Shown here in pieces: positions 47,391 through 56,555 of a stretch of DNA of 60,079 bases (position 1 is the first letter of the stretch; each line of letters begins with the position of its first letter). This DNA is from Candidatus Brevibacterium intestinavium (lineage in GTDB: Bacteria; Actinomycetota; Actinomycetes; Actinomycetales; Brevibacteriaceae). The position numbers were made by a program, and so were the translations under genes. The notes under the pieces were generated by a model. That model worked only from the letters and a program-made list of their open reading frames with translations, was not told the origin of the DNA and made no database searches. The stretch covers positions 1 through 60,079 of the forward strand of contig DWZN01000099.1 in NCBI GenBank assembly GCA_019117545.1. Reading direction: 5' to 3'.

Positions 47391-48275
47391 TCAGCAGAAG
47401 CCGGCGATCTGTGCCCAGGCGTCCTTGTTCTCCTCCACCCCGTCACGGGTGAAGGTGGCCTCGATGAGCCCGTACGGGCGGTCGGCGACGATGAAGACCT
47501 CGTTCGGGTTCTCCAGTCCGAAGCGTTCGATGTCGTAGACGAAGTGATGCTTGTTCGGGCAGGAGAAGCGGATCTCGTCGATCTCCGGCACGGCCTCGAT
47601 GACCTTCTCGCCCATCTGGTACAGAGTGTGCTGCAGGGCATGCGAGAAGTGGTCGGTGAACGAGTCGAGGATGATCTCCTTGACCCGGGTGTAGACCGAT
47701 TCGAAGTCGAGATCCGTGCTGTTGTAGATCCACCGTGTGGCGATATCGGTGGCCAGGATCCGATCGTCGGTCTCCGGCAGCGTCGTGTACTTGTCCTTCG
47801 GGTAGCCGACGAAGCCCGACTCCGTGGTCTTGAGAACGGTGAGTCCGTTGAAGCCCGAGATCAGCGTGTCCTTGTCACCGTCGCGGGTGAGCACCGCGGT
47901 GCGCACCTCGGGGGCGGACTTGAAGAACGAGTGGTTGTGGTCGTTGATGCGATCCCAGCCGTACTCCTCGGCCTCCCAGCGTCCGCCGGTGACCCAGTCG
48001 AAGCTGCTGGTGAAGTGATCGGCCAGGCCGAGGAGGAACTGCTCGGGCGAGCTCACGCCCAGTTCCTTGGCCTTGGCGAAGACCGTGTTCTTCTGTGTGT
48101 CGGTGGCGACGATGTGCTCATTGTTGCCTTCGGTGTGCGCAGTCTCGAAGTCGCCCCACAGCTGCGAGGTGACGTTGAGATCGCGGATCTCGTGACGCTG
48201 CGAGTCGCGGTAGACCCGCATGAGTCGGTTCTCCGCCTTGCCGTACTGATTCGATGTCAGTCTGACCTTGCTCAT
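47391..48275 (-). CDS. Urate oxidase (uricase)
   Basis: 294 residues; cofactor-free oxidation of urate to 5-hydroxyisourate with release of hydrogen peroxide. Catalytic Lys13 (YGKAENR), Thr58-Asp59 (VATDTQKNT) and the C-terminal His in CPNKHHF are all present, as is the substrate-binding stretch TGFVGYPKDKYTTLPET-like. The ATG follows AGGAG. It is the third gene of a leftward operon after OHCU decarboxylase and HIU hydrolase, separated from the latter by 167 bp with no evident promoter. The order of genes covers urate to allantoin. Confidence 0.96.
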   Translation of the reverse strand: MSKVRLTSNQYGKAENRLMRVYRDSQRHEIRDLNVTSQLWGDFETAHTEGNNEHIVATDTQKNTVFAKAKELGVSSPEQFLLGLADHFTSSFDWVTGGRWEAEEYGWDRINDHNHSFFKSAPEVRTAVLTRDGDKDTLISGFNGLTVLKTTESGFVGYPKDKYTTLPETDDRILATDIATRWIYNSTDLDFESVYTRVKEIILDSFTDHFSHALQHTLYQMGEKVIEAVPEIDEIRFSCPNKHHFVYDIERFGLENPNEVFIVADRPYGLIEATFTRDGVEENKDAWAQIAGFC

Positions 48276-48442
48276 CTTCTTGCTCCTATAGCTCTTCGGC
48301 GCACGGGCGCGAGGGGCGCGCCGCGGTCGCCGTGACCAATCGATCTGCGAGGCCCGCCGGATTCGGGTTCCGGCCGGCTTCGGCGGTTTGTTGAGGATCT
48401 GATCCTGCAGGGGGCCTGCTTCCCCTGGTGTCTATAGGCGGT

Positions 48443-48766
48443 TCAGCTGCCGCGGTAGGTGCTGTAGGCGAACGGGCTGAGCAGCAGCGGGATGTGGTAG
48501 TGCTTCTGCCCGGCCTGGACCGTGAAGTCGATGGTGACCGAGGGATGGAAATGGTCCATCTCGCGAGCCGCGAAGTAGGCGCCGGTGCCGAACACGATCC
48601 GGTAGTCGCCCGGGTCGAGGTGGTCGGGACCGAAGTCGGAGACGCGTCCGTTGTCGTCAGTCCGCGCCGAGGCGATGACCTCGGCTCCGTCGTAGAGGGT
48701 GACCTCGAGATCAGCGGCGGGTGTGCCCACGGTCGAGTCGAGGGCGTGTGCGGTGATGAAGCTCAT
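48443..48766 (-). CDS. uraH: 5-Hydroxyisourate hydrolase (transthyretin-like)
   Basis: 107 residues, the usual size. It hydrolyses 5-hydroxyisourate to OHCU. HALDSTVGTPA at the N-terminus, the middle FHPSVTIDF and the C-terminal tetrapeptide YRGS are the three signature segments, with catalytic His, Arg and His present. The ATG overlaps the stop of the OHCU decarboxylase gene (ATGA, 48763-48766). Confidence 0.95.
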   Translation of the reverse strand: MSFITAHALDSTVGTPAADLEVTLYDGAEVIASARTDDNGRVSDFGPDHLDPGDYRIVFGTGAYFAAREMDHFHPSVTIDFTVQAGQKHYHIPLLLSPFAYSTYRGS

Positions 48767-49278
48767 GACAGGATTCCTTCGAGTCTCAGGGCTGCGATCT
48801 GGATGAGTTGCTCGCCGACCTCGGCGGTCTCGTCGGCGTCGGAGTTGTCCATCCGCCGTTCGAGTTCGGACAGGACCTCTTCGGGGCTGCGGCCGGCGGC
48901 GCGGATGAGGAAGACCCGGTCGAAGCGCTCCTCGTAGGCGGCGTTGCCCGCGGCCAGGCGCGCTTGGACATCATCGCCGAGAGCGCCGAGTCCGGCCTGT
49001 TCGCGGGTGGAGTGGGCCGCCTCGGCGGAGTCGCCTTCGGCCTTCTCCCCGATCCGGGGGTGGTGGGACATCGCGGAGTCGATCTCATCGGTGCGAAGCG
49101 GTGCGGCGTCTTCGCGCGCCGAGGCGAGCGCCGAATCGAGATCGGGAAAGGGCCGTGCCGCGACGACCGCATCGATCCACCGATCGACGTCGAGGCAGGG
49201 GCGCAGAACGTCGCGGGCCGCATCGGCGGGAAGCCGATTGAACTCGGACAGGTCCACAGTGACCTCCTTGGATTTCAT
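48763..49278 (-). CDS. uraD: 2-Oxo-4-hydroxy-4-carboxy-5-ureidoimidazoline decarboxylase
   Basis: 171 residues, all helical. It decarboxylates OHCU stereospecifically to (S)-allantoin. The catalytic His lies in MSHHPRIGEKA, with substrate-binding EQAGLG and NAAYEERFDRVFLIRAAGRSPEEVLSELERRM. It heads the urate operon; its upstream region (49279-49412) carries several candidate operators and is shared with the divergent glycerate kinase gene. Confidence 0.94.
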   Translation of the reverse strand: MKSKEVTVDLSEFNRLPADAARDVLRPCLDVDRWIDAVVAARPFPDLDSALASAREDAAPLRTDEIDSAMSHHPRIGEKAEGDSAEAAHSTREQAGLGALGDDVQARLAAGNAAYEERFDRVFLIRAAGRSPEEVLSELERRMDNSDADETAEVGEQLIQIAALRLEGILS

Positions 49279-49288
49279 GCTCCTCGGC

Positions 49289-49304
49289 TTTCACGCTTCG
49301 GAAT
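49289..49304 (-). promoter_or_regulatory. Candidate IclR-type operator O5
   Basis: Read on the minus strand: ATTCCGAAGCGTGAAA. It resembles O4 (TTTCCATTGCGTGAAA at 56430-56445) at 12 of 16 positions and lies just before the uraD start. Confidence 0.45.
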
Positions 49305-49374
49305 ACCATTTCCAAACAATTGGTTCGAGTCTGCTGGGCGCATCGGGCAATGTCAAATCACCGGAGACCAAATG

Positions 49375-49389
49375 TGGAAACTTTCTTCC
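49375..49389. promoter_or_regulatory. Shared 15-bp motif, copy 2
   Basis: TGGAAACTTTCTTCC, identical to 42622-42636 beside the iclR gene. Confidence 0.55.
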
Positions 49390-49400
49390 GAATCGTGGAT
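49386..49400. promoter_or_regulatory. Candidate IclR-type operator O2
   Basis: TTCCGAATCGTGGAT, overlapping the end of the shared 15-mer; fits TTCCGWATYRYGGAW. It lies between uraD and the glycerate kinase gene. Confidence 0.55.
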
Positions 49401-49469
49401 ACTTGAGGAGCGGTGATCGAATCCGGTCGCCGCTCCATCCCGCTCCCGACGATGAGGTTGAATGAGGGC

Positions 49470-50654
49470 ATGAGCTACGACGCTTCGACAACACAGGCCC
49501 CCTCTGCACGGACCCCGAGGATCGTCTGCGCACCCGATTCCTTCAAGGGGTCGGCCTCCGCACCGGCCGCGGCTTCGGCCCTGGCCCGCGGCGCTCGCGC
49601 GGTCTTTCCCGACTCCTCCGTTGCCGAACTGCCCTTCGCCGACGGTGGAGAGGGCACCCTCGACGCGCTGCTGGCCGTCTGGGGGACCCGACCGCGCACC
49701 GTGGACACCGTCGATGCCCTCGGCAGACCCGCCTCGGCGGCCTTCGGGGTCTCCCCCGACGGATCCACCGCCGTCATCGAGGCCGCCCAGGCCAATGGCC
49801 TGCCGCAGGTCTCCGACGTCCCGCTGCAGCCCGAGCGGGCCGACACCTATGGCGTCGGGCTCATCGTCTCCAGCGCGCTCGACCTCGGCGTCGAGGAGAT
49901 CCTGCTGTGCATCGGCGGCTCGGCGACCACCGATGGCGGGGCCGGCATCGCCGCCGCCCTGGGCGCGCGCTTCACCGACGCCTCGGGTCGGCCCATCGCC
50001 CCCGGTGGCGGCGGTCTGGCGTCCCTGGCCTCCGTCGACACCTCGGGTCTGGACGAACGGGCCCGATCCGTGCGCTGGCGCATCGCCGTCGACGTCGACA
50101 ATCCGCTCACCGGCCCGCGCGGAGCCGCCGCGGTCTTCGGGCCGCAGAAGGGCGCCGACCCGGAATCGGTGACCGTGCTCGACACGGGGCTGGGCCACCT
50201 CGCCGAGGTGCTCGCCGGATCCGCCGCCGAGGCCGAGACCTTCGCCACGACCCCGGGATTCGGTGCCGCCGGCGGGATCCCGCTGACGCTTTCGACCCTG
50301 TTCGGCGCCGAGGTGGTGCCCGGATCGACGATGGTCGCCGAGGCGGTCGGGCTCACCGCCGCCCTGGCGCAGGCCGATATCGTGCTCACCGGGGAGGGCT
50401 CATTCGACTCCCAGTCCCTGGGCGGGAAGGTCGTCGCGGCCGTGCGCGACCGCGCCCCCGCCTCGGCGCGGGTGATCGTCGTCGCCGGCCGTGTCGGGCT
50501 CTCCCCGGCCGAGTGCCGGCAGTCCGGCATCACCGCGGCCCTGTCGATCGCTGCGGGACCGGCCGACCTCGACACCCTGTCCGAGCGGGCCGAAGCCCTC
50601 ATCGAGGACACGGCCGCGCACGCCTGCGCGCTCGTGGCCGCCGGGATGGGATGA
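49470..50654 (+). CDS. glxK: Glycerate kinase (GlxK/GarK type)
   Basis: About 394 residues; phosphorylates glycerate to 2-phosphoglycerate (or 3-), linking glyoxylate use to glycolysis. IVCAPDSFKGSASAPAAASAL opens the fold, FADGGEGTLDALL, CIGGSATTDGGAGIAAALG and VLTGEGSFDSQSLGGKV are the family blocks. The start is uncertain: ATG 49470 or 49452, or GTG 49413 right behind GAGGAG; the conserved part begins about residue 16. It is divergent from uraD and followed by a peroxiredoxin gene. Confidence 0.93.
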   Translation: MSYDASTTQAPSARTPRIVCAPDSFKGSASAPAAASALARGARAVFPDSSVAELPFADGGEGTLDALLAVWGTRPRTVDTVDALGRPASAAFGVSPDGSTAVIEAAQANGLPQVSDVPLQPERADTYGVGLIVSSALDLGVEEILLCIGGSATTDGGAGIAAALGARFTDASGRPIAPGGGGLASLASVDTSGLDERARSVRWRIAVDVDNPLTGPRGAAAVFGPQKGADPESVTVLDTGLGHLAEVLAGSAAEAETFATTPGFGAAGGIPLTLSTLFGAEVVPGSTMVAEAVGLTAALAQADIVLTGEGSFDSQSLGGKVVAAVRDRAPASARVIVVAGRVGLSPAECRQSGITAALSIAAGPADLDTLSERAEALIEDTAAHACALVAAGMG

Positions 50655-50719
50655 ACACGGCAGCCAGCCGCACCGCGACTGCCGCCGACTCAGATATTCA
50701 GCAAACGAAAGGAACCATC

Positions 50720-51187
50720 ATGACCACTGAACTGACCATCGGAGACACCGCACCGGACTTCTCCTTGGCCGATGCCGACGGACGGACCCACTCGAAGTCG
50801 GACTTCGCCGGCCGGAAGGTCATCGTCTACTTCTACCCGAAGGCCGCCACGCCCGGCTGCACGACCGAGGCCTGCGACTTCCGCGACAACCTGTCGGCGC
50901 TGGCCGCCGCCGGCTTCGACGTGATCGGCATCTCCCCCGATGACACCGAGGCGATCCGGGCCTTCGCCGCCGACGAGAACCTGACGTTCCCGCTCCTGTC
51001 CGACCCCGGCGCCGAGGTCGCGAAGGCCTATGGCAGCTACGGGCAGAAGACGATCGGCGACCGCACCTTCGACGGCACTCTGCGCTCGACCTTCGTCATC
51101 GCCGAGGACGGAACCGTGGCCAGGGCCGAATACAACGTCGACGCCCAGGGCCACGTCGCTCGCCTGCGCACCGAGCTCGGCGCCTGA
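50720..51187 (+). CDS. bcp: Thioredoxin-dependent peroxiredoxin (Bcp/PrxQ type)
   Basis: 155 residues; reduces hydrogen peroxide and organic peroxides. The peroxidatic Cys is in YPKAATPGCTTEACDFRD, with the resolving Cys five residues later (CTTEAC), the PrxQ arrangement. It starts 65 bp after the glycerate kinase stop, with AAAGGA ahead of the ATG, so it is probably co-transcribed. Its place in a cluster whose uricase and xanthine dehydrogenase make peroxide suggests a protective role. A strong terminator follows. Confidence 0.95.
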   Translation: MTTELTIGDTAPDFSLADADGRTHSKSDFAGRKVIVYFYPKAATPGCTTEACDFRDNLSALAAAGFDVIGISPDDTEAIRAFAADENLTFPLLSDPGAEVAKAYGSYGQKTIGDRTFDGTLRSTFVIAEDGTVARAEYNVDAQGHVARLRTELGA

Positions 51188-51207
51188 CCGCCGCCTCACC
51201 CCAGACG

Positions 51208-51249
51208 ACGGCGGCCCGGATGCCTCGAGTCAGGCATCCGGGCCGCCGT
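51208..51249. terminator. Bidirectional intrinsic terminator (bcp / allB)
   Basis: Stem of 17-18 bp (51208-51225 with 51232-51249), 6-nt loop CGAGTC, followed by TTTCGG on the plus strand. Confidence 0.85.
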
Positions 51250-51265
51250 TTCGGCTGTGCGCGGG

Positions 51266-52621
51266 TCAGCGGGCGCTGAGCAGGGCACCGCGGGGCTCGT
51301 CGAAGTCGACGGCGGCACCGCGCAGCAGCGTGCGGGTGACGCGACCGCGGACGGTGCGGGAGTCATAGGCGGTGATCTGATTGCGGTGGTAGAGGTCGGC
51401 GGCGCGGACGGTCCACTCCTCATCGGGGGCGAACACGGCGAAGTCCGCGTCCTTGCCCACCGCGATCGCACCCTTGTCCCCCACCCGGGCCACCTCGGCC
51501 GGAGCCGTCGACATCCAGCCGACGACCTCGGCGAGGTCGATGCCGCGCTCGACGGCCTCGGTCCACACGAGGGACAGCCCGAGCTGCAGGGACGAGATCC
51601 CGCCCCAGGCCGCGCCGAAGTCACCGGTGTCGAGCAGTTTGAGCTCGGCCGTCGAGGGCGAGTGGTCGGAGACGATGCAGTCGATGGTGCCGTCGATCAG
51701 CCCCTGCCACAGCGCCTCGCGGTTCGCCTCCTCACGGATCGGCGGGCAGCACTTGTGCGTCGTCGCCCCGTCGGGGATCTCCTCGGCGGAGAAGACGAGG
51801 TAGTGGGGGCAGGTCTCGACGGTGAGCCGGATGCCCTCGGCCTTGGCGGCCGCGATCTGGTCCAGCGCATCGGCCGACGACAGGTGGAGGATGTGAGCGC
51901 GGGCCCCGGTCGCCCGCGCGGCGTCGATGACTCGGGCGATCGCGACGTTCTCGGCCTCCCGCGGTCGGGTGGCGAGGTAGTCGGAGAACTTCGGCCCGGA
52001 GTTCTTCGGCGCCCCCGTCAGCACTTCGTGGTCCTCGGCGTGGACGATGAGCATCCCGTCGAAGGAGGCGATCTCGGCCATATCGGTCTGCATCTCGGCC
52101 GGTTCCAGGGGCGGGAACTCCTCGACCCCGGAGTCCTCGAGGAAGCACTTGAACCCGTAGACGCCGGCCTCGTGCAGGGCCCGCAGCTGATCGGTGTTGC
52201 CGGGGATCGCTCCGCCCCAGAAGCCGACGTCGACGAAGGCCTTCGGGCCTGCGACCTCGCGCTTGGTCTCGAGTGCCGCGACGTCGACCGTCGGCGGCAG
52301 CGAGTTCAGCGGCATGTCGACGATCGTCGTGACTCCTCCGGCCGCGGCGGCTCGGGTGGCGCTGGCGAAGCCCTCCCATTCGGCGCGACCGGGATCGTTG
52401 ACGTGGACGTGGGAGTCCACGAGTCCGGGCAGCAGCACCTCGTCGGGGCCGACCTCGATGACGTCCACCCCCGCCGAGGCGGCCTCGTTGAGTTCGGCTC
52501 CACCGCCGGCGATCTCGACGATCCGGCCGTCCCTGACCCCGATCCGGGCGGAGTCGACACCGTCGGGCAGCACCGCCCGCTCGGCGTGGATGACCAGGTC
52601 GTACGTGGCGTCATTGCTCAA
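51266..52621 (-). CDS. allB: Allantoinase
   Basis: 451 residues; amidohydrolase that opens allantoin to allantoate. Metal ligands: HVH in DSHVHVNDPGR, the carbamylated Lys in GFKCFLEDSG, His in HAEDHEV, His in ILHLSSA, and Asp in SDHSPS. The CPHYL motif is also typical. The start is TTG 52621 behind GGAGG; no in-frame ATG fits. It is the last gene of the leftward hyi-glxR-gcl-allB run and ends at a terminator shared with bcp. Confidence 0.94.
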   Translation of the reverse strand: MSNDATYDLVIHAERAVLPDGVDSARIGVRDGRIVEIAGGGAELNEAASAGVDVIEVGPDEVLLPGLVDSHVHVNDPGRAEWEGFASATRAAAAGGVTTIVDMPLNSLPPTVDVAALETKREVAGPKAFVDVGFWGGAIPGNTDQLRALHEAGVYGFKCFLEDSGVEEFPPLEPAEMQTDMAEIASFDGMLIVHAEDHEVLTGAPKNSGPKFSDYLATRPREAENVAIARVIDAARATGARAHILHLSSADALDQIAAAKAEGIRLTVETCPHYLVFSAEEIPDGATTHKCCPPIREEANREALWQGLIDGTIDCIVSDHSPSTAELKLLDTGDFGAAWGGISSLQLGLSLVWTEAVERGIDLAEVVGWMSTAPAEVARVGDKGAIAVGKDADFAVFAPDEEWTVRAADLYHRNQITAYDSRTVRGRVTRTLLRGAAVDFDEPRGALLSAR

Positions 52622-52727
52622 TGTTCCTCCTCTGTCGCCCGATCGCGGGGCCGGGGGTGCGATACCCCCGGCCCCGCGATCGGCAGGTGCGCGGCACACG
52701 CACCCTCAACGGTATACCGTTCTCAGT

Positions 52728-54521
52728 TTACTTGGCCGCCGCCAGTTCGCCCATCGGCGTCAGAGCCGTCGGGGCGTCGGCCGGCGTCTGGGCCAGCGTG
52801 TCGAACTCGTTGATGGCATCGAGTGCGGTGCCCATCGAGATGTTCGTGACGCGCTCGAGGATGACTTCGACGACCACGGGCACCTGGTGCTCGTTCATCA
52901 GCTCCGTGGCCACGCGCAGTCCCTCGCCGATGAGCTCGGGGTCCTCGACGCGCACGGCCTTGCATCCCAGCCCCTGCGCCACGGCCACGTGGTCGACGCC
53001 GTATCCCGAGGAGGTCGAACCCGAGGCGTTGATGTTCTCGAACGCCAGGGACACCTCGAAGTCCATGTCGAATCCGCGCTGGGACTGGCGGATCAGTCCG
53101 AGGTAGGAGTTGTTGACCACGACGTGGACATAGGGGATCCGGTGCTGGGCGCCGACGGCGAGCTCTTCGATCATGAACTGGAAGTCGTAGTCGCCGGAGA
53201 GCGCGACGACGGTCTCGCCCGGTTTGCTGCGGGCCACCCCGAGCGCCGCCGGTCCGGTCCAGCCCAGCGGTCCGGCCTGTCCGGCATTGATCCAGTGGCG
53301 GGGTTTGTAGACGTGGAGCATCTGGGCTCCGGCGATCTGGCTCAGACCGATCGTCGAGACATAGGTGACGTCCTTGCCGAAGGCGGCGTTCATCTCCTGG
53401 TAGACCCGCTGCGGTTTGATCGGCACCTCGGTGAAGTTCGTCTTCCGGTGCTCGGTCGACTTCCGGGCCGTGCACTCACCGGCCCAGCCCGTGAAGTCCG
53501 GCAGTCGACCGGCGCGGGCGCGGGCGGCGGTCAGCAGCGCGTCGAGGGCGGCACCGGCATCGGAGACCACGCCGTAGTCGGGGGCGAACACGCGTCCGAT
53601 CTGCGTGGGCTCGATGTCGATGTGGACGAACTTGCGTCCCTTCCGGTAGACGCCGAGGTCACCGGTATGGCGATTGGCCCACCGGTTGCCGATGCCGATG
53701 ACGAGGTCGGACTCGAGGAAGGAGGCGTTGCCGTAGCGGACATGCGTCTGGATGCCGACCATGCCGGCGGCCAGTTCGTGATCGTCGGGGATTGCGCCCC
53801 AGCCCATGAGGGTGGGCGAGACCGGGATGGAGGTCAGTTCGGCGAATTCGACGAGGCGGTCGGAGGCCTCGGCGTTGATGATCCCGCCGCCGGCGATGAT
53901 GAGCGGGTGCTCGGCGTCCGCGATGAGGTCGAGGATCCGCTCGGCCTGCGCCGAGGTGGCCGCCGGCGTCGACGGCGCCAGGGGCTCGTAGGTGTCGATG
54001 TCGAAGTCGATCTCGGTCTGCTGCACATCGAGGGGAAGGTCGATGAGCACCGGTCCGGGACGGGCCGAGCGCATGAGCTGGAAGGCGGACTGGAACACTC
54101 CGGGCACCTGTCCGGCCTCGAGCACCGTCTTGGCCATCTTTGTCACCGGCTTGGCGATCGAGGAGATGTCGACGGCCTGGAAGTCCTCCTTGTCGAGCAC
54201 GGCCACGGGCGCCTGGCCGGTGATGCACAGGATCGGCTGCGAGTCCGCGGCCGCGGCGTAGAGACCGGTGATCATATCCGTGCCGGCGGGTCCGGAGGTG
54301 CCGATGCAGACTCCGATGTTCTCGGCAGCGGCCCGGGTGTAGCCATCGGCCATGTGCGAGGCCCCCTCGACATGGCGGGCAAGGGTGTGGCGGATCCCGC
54401 CGTGGGCCCTCATCGCCGAGTACAGCGGGTTGATCGCCGCTCCCGGCAGACCGAAGGTCTCGGTGGCGCCTTCCTTCTCGAGGATGAGCACCACTGCGTC
54501 GACAGCGCGCATACGTGTCAT
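52728..54521 (-). CDS. gcl: Glyoxylate carboligase
   Basis: 597 residues; ThDP enzyme that condenses two glyoxylates to tartronate semialdehyde and carbon dioxide. Val51 ([17 protein letters not shown]) replaces the Glu found in nearly all other ThDP enzymes, the defining feature of Gcl. [31 protein letters not shown] and the ThDP motif [34 protein letters not shown] are clear. It lies between glxR and allB in one direction. Confidence 0.96.
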   Translation of the reverse strand: MTRMRAVDAVVLILEKEGATETFGLPGAAINPLYSAMRAHGGIRHTLARHVEGASHMADGYTRAAAENIGVCIGTSGPAGTDMITGLYAAAADSQPILCITGQAPVAVLDKEDFQAVDISSIAKPVTKMAKTVLEAGQVPGVFQSAFQLMRSARPGPVLIDLPLDVQQTEIDFDIDTYEPLAPSTPAATSAQAERILDLIADAEHPLIIAGGGIINAEASDRLVEFAELTSIPVSPTLMGWGAIPDDHELAAGMVGIQTHVRYGNASFLESDLVIGIGNRWANRHTGDLGVYRKGRKFVHIDIEPTQIGRVFAPDYGVVSDAGAALDALLTAARARAGRLPDFTGWAGECTARKSTEHRKTNFTEVPIKPQRVYQEMNAAFGKDVTYVSTIGLSQIAGAQMLHVYKPRHWINAGQAGPLGWTGPAALGVARSKPGETVVALSGDYDFQFMIEELAVGAQHRIPYVHVVVNNSYLGLIRQSQRGFDMDFEVSLAFENINASGSTSSGYGVDHVAVAQGLGCKAVRVEDPELIGEGLRVATELMNEHQVPVVVEVILERVTNISMGTALDAINEFDTLAQTPADAPTALTPMGELAAAK

Positions 54522-54637
54522 TGTTCTTCCTTCTTTCGTCAGGCGACGGCTCTGTCGCCTCGGATGCTGGTGGCAGGGCGGGACCGACGGTGTCGTTGGG
54601 CCGCCGGCCCCGCCGTGGACCGCCGGACGGCGGTGGT

Positions 54638-55525
54638 TCAGCCCCGGTCCTTGCCCGAGAGCTGCTCGACGACGGTGAACAGACCCGAGTGGTCCAGTCC
54701 GCCGTTGCCCTGCTGGACCGTCGAGGCCACGAGCTGGGCGACGGTCGAGCCGAGCGGGATCGCCACACCGGCCTCGCGGGCGGCGGCGGTGACGATGCCC
54801 ATGTCCTTGTGGTGCAGCTGCAGGCGGAATCCGGGGTCGAAGGAGCGGTCGAGCATCTTCTGCCCCTTCTGGTCGAGGACCTTGGAGCCGGCGAGTCCGC
54901 CGCCGAGCACCTGGAGCGCCGAGGTGGTCTCGACTCCGTAGGCTTCGAGGAAGACCACGGCCTCGGCCAGCAGACCGATGTTGCCGGCGACGATGAGCTG
55001 GTTGGCGGCCTTGACCGTCTGGCCCGCGCCCGAGGGGCCGACGAGCACGATCGTCTTGCCTACGGCGTCGAAGACCTCGGACACGGCGTCGAAGTCGGAT
55101 TTCTCGCCGCCGACCATGATCGACAGCACTCCGTCGATGGCTCCCGGCTCTCCGCCGGAGACCGGGGCGTCGAGCGGCTTCAGGCCCTTCTCCTTGGCCT
55201 GCTCGGCCAGGTCCGTGGCCACATCGGGGCGGATGGTCGAGAAGTCGATCCAGGTGGCACCGGCCGCGGCCGAGGCGAGGATGCCCTCGTCGCCGAGCAG
55301 CACGTTCTCGACGTCGGGTGAGTCCGGGACCATGGTGATGATGACATCCGCGCCGTCGACGGCCTCGGCGATGGTGGCTGCGGCCTGTCCTCCCGCCTCG
55401 GCGAGGGCTTCGGCCTTGGCCGGGGTGCGATTGAAGCCGCGGACGGTGAAGCCTGCGCTGACGAGGTTCTTGGCCATGGGCAGGCCCATGATTCCGAGTC
55501 CGATGAATGCGATCGTCTTGCTCAT
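54638..55525 (-). CDS. glxR: 2-Hydroxy-3-oxopropionate (tartronate semialdehyde) reductase
   Basis: 295 residues; reduces tartronate semialdehyde to glycerate. The Rossmann motif [15 protein letters not shown], the substrate motif [11 protein letters not shown] and the catalytic Lys in [27 protein letters not shown] place it in the beta-hydroxyacid dehydrogenase family, and the neighbours gcl and hyi fix the substrate. It follows hyi by 33 bp. Confidence 0.94.
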   Translation of the reverse strand: MSKTIAFIGLGIMGLPMAKNLVSAGFTVRGFNRTPAKAEALAEAGGQAAATIAEAVDGADVIITMVPDSPDVENVLLGDEGILASAAAGATWIDFSTIRPDVATDLAEQAKEKGLKPLDAPVSGGEPGAIDGVLSIMVGGEKSDFDAVSEVFDAVGKTIVLVGPSGAGQTVKAANQLIVAGNIGLLAEAVVFLEAYGVETTSALQVLGGGLAGSKVLDQKGQKMLDRSFDPGFRLQLHHKDMGIVTAAAREAGVAIPLGSTVAQLVASTVQQGNGGLDHSGLFTVVEQLSGKDRG

Positions 55526-55558
55526 TGGGGTTCTTCCTTCCCTCTCAGGTACGGGGTC

Positions 55559-56389
55559 TCAGGCGGTCTGGGCGGCGGGGGTCAGCCAGTCGAAGGCGGT
55601 GGCGCGGTCCTGTTTGTATTCCAGGGCGATGGGTCCGGTGTAGCCGAGGCCGTAGGCGCGGTCGATCCACTCGCTCAGCGGCAGCTGACCGGTGCCCGGT
55701 GCTCCGCGGCCCTCGGCGTCGGCGATCTGGATGTGACCGAAGTTCGCGGCCTCGGCCTCGATGACCGCGGCGACGTCGTCGCCGTTGACCGACATGTGGA
55801 AGAGGTCGGCGAGCACGGCCACGTTCTCGGCTCCGTCGGCGCGGACCCGGGCGACGACCTCGGCGGCGTCGGCGTAGCGCTTGAGCGGGTAGTCCTCGGC
55901 TCCGGAGACGGGCTCGACGAGGACCGTTCCGTCGATCTTCGACACCGCGCGGGCGGCCAGGGCGAGGTTGGCCAAGGCTGCGGCGTCCTGGTCCGCGGGG
56001 TCCTGGCCCTCGGTGCGCAGTCCGTAGAGGGCGTTGAAGGCCTTGCATCCGGTGCGGCGGCCGATCTCGACGACGATGTCGACGTTGGCGGCGAAGTCCG
56101 CCTCGGCGCCGAGGATCGAGACCATGCCGCGGTCGCCTCCGGCCATGTTCCCGGCCCAGAAGTTCAGTCCGGCGAGCTCGACTCCGGCGGTCTCGAGCGA
56201 GGCGATGAATTCATCGACCTCGGCCTGGCTCGGCGTCGGATTGCCGTCGAAGGGCCACCAGAACTCGACCCGGTCGAATCCTGCGTCCTTCGCGGCCTGT
56301 GCTCTCTCCATCACGGGCAGCTCGGTCAGCAGTGTGGAGCAGTTGACGATGTAGCTGTCGGCTGCGGTGAAGTCGAATGTCGCGGTCAT
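55559..56389 (-). CDS. hyi: Hydroxypyruvate isomerase
   Basis: 276 residues; TIM barrel that interconverts hydroxypyruvate and tartronate semialdehyde. FDRVEFWWPFDG, LNFWAGNMAGGDRG, LVEPVSGAEDYPL, DLFHMSVNGDD, HIQIADAEGRGAPGTGQL and IALEYKQD carry the metal and catalytic Glu/Asp/His residues. ATG 56389 follows AAAGGAG; a longer reading through the promoter is not credible. It heads the glyoxylate operon behind two tandem candidate operators. Confidence 0.93.
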   Translation of the reverse strand: MTATFDFTAADSYIVNCSTLLTELPVMERAQAAKDAGFDRVEFWWPFDGNPTPSQAEVDEFIASLETAGVELAGLNFWAGNMAGGDRGMVSILGAEADFAANVDIVVEIGRRTGCKAFNALYGLRTEGQDPADQDAAALANLALAARAVSKIDGTVLVEPVSGAEDYPLKRYADAAEVVARVRADGAENVAVLADLFHMSVNGDDVAAVIEAEAANFGHIQIADAEGRGAPGTGQLPLSEWIDRAYGLGYTGPIALEYKQDRATAFDWLTPAAQTA

Positions 56390-56409
56390 GGAGCTCTCCT
56401 TTGAGAATT

Positions 56410-56424
56410 TTCCGTATTGCGGAA
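56410..56424. promoter_or_regulatory. Candidate IclR-type operator O3
   Basis: TTCCG-TATTG-CGGAA, a perfect 5-bp-arm palindrome 21 bp upstream of hyi. Confidence 0.6.
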
Positions 56425-56429
56425 GTCTG

Positions 56430-56445
56430 TTTCCATTGCGTGAAA
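56430..56445. promoter_or_regulatory. Candidate IclR-type operator O4
   Basis: TTTCCATTGCGTGAAA (TTTC/GAAA arms), about 21 bp (two helical turns) from O3, on the same face of the DNA. Confidence 0.5.
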
Positions 56446-56509
56446 TAAGCATAGACAGGCGCCCCGCGGCGAGTCAACCCTGTCCGCCGCCCCGCCCCTG
56501 AATGCAGAA

Positions 56510-56541
56510 GACGGCGGCCCAGAGGTGACTGGGCCGCCGTC
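56510..56541 (-). terminator. Terminator of the xdh-guaD operon
   Basis: GACGGCGGCCCAG (56510-56522) pairs with CTGGGCCGCCGTC (56529-56541), 6-nt loop, just past the guanine deaminase stop. Confidence 0.75.
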
Positions 56542-56555
56542 GAACGACAGGAGGG

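Noticed and set aside
44634..48335. Very long open frame (over 1200 codons) on the plus strand
   Set aside because: It lies antisense to aceE and uricase, which have unmistakable family sequences. Its composition is the mirror of GC-rich codons and it shows no domain.
52194..54941. 915-codon plus-strand frame
   Set aside because: Antisense to gcl, allB and glxR; Val/Asp/Gly-rich shadow with no recognisable domain.
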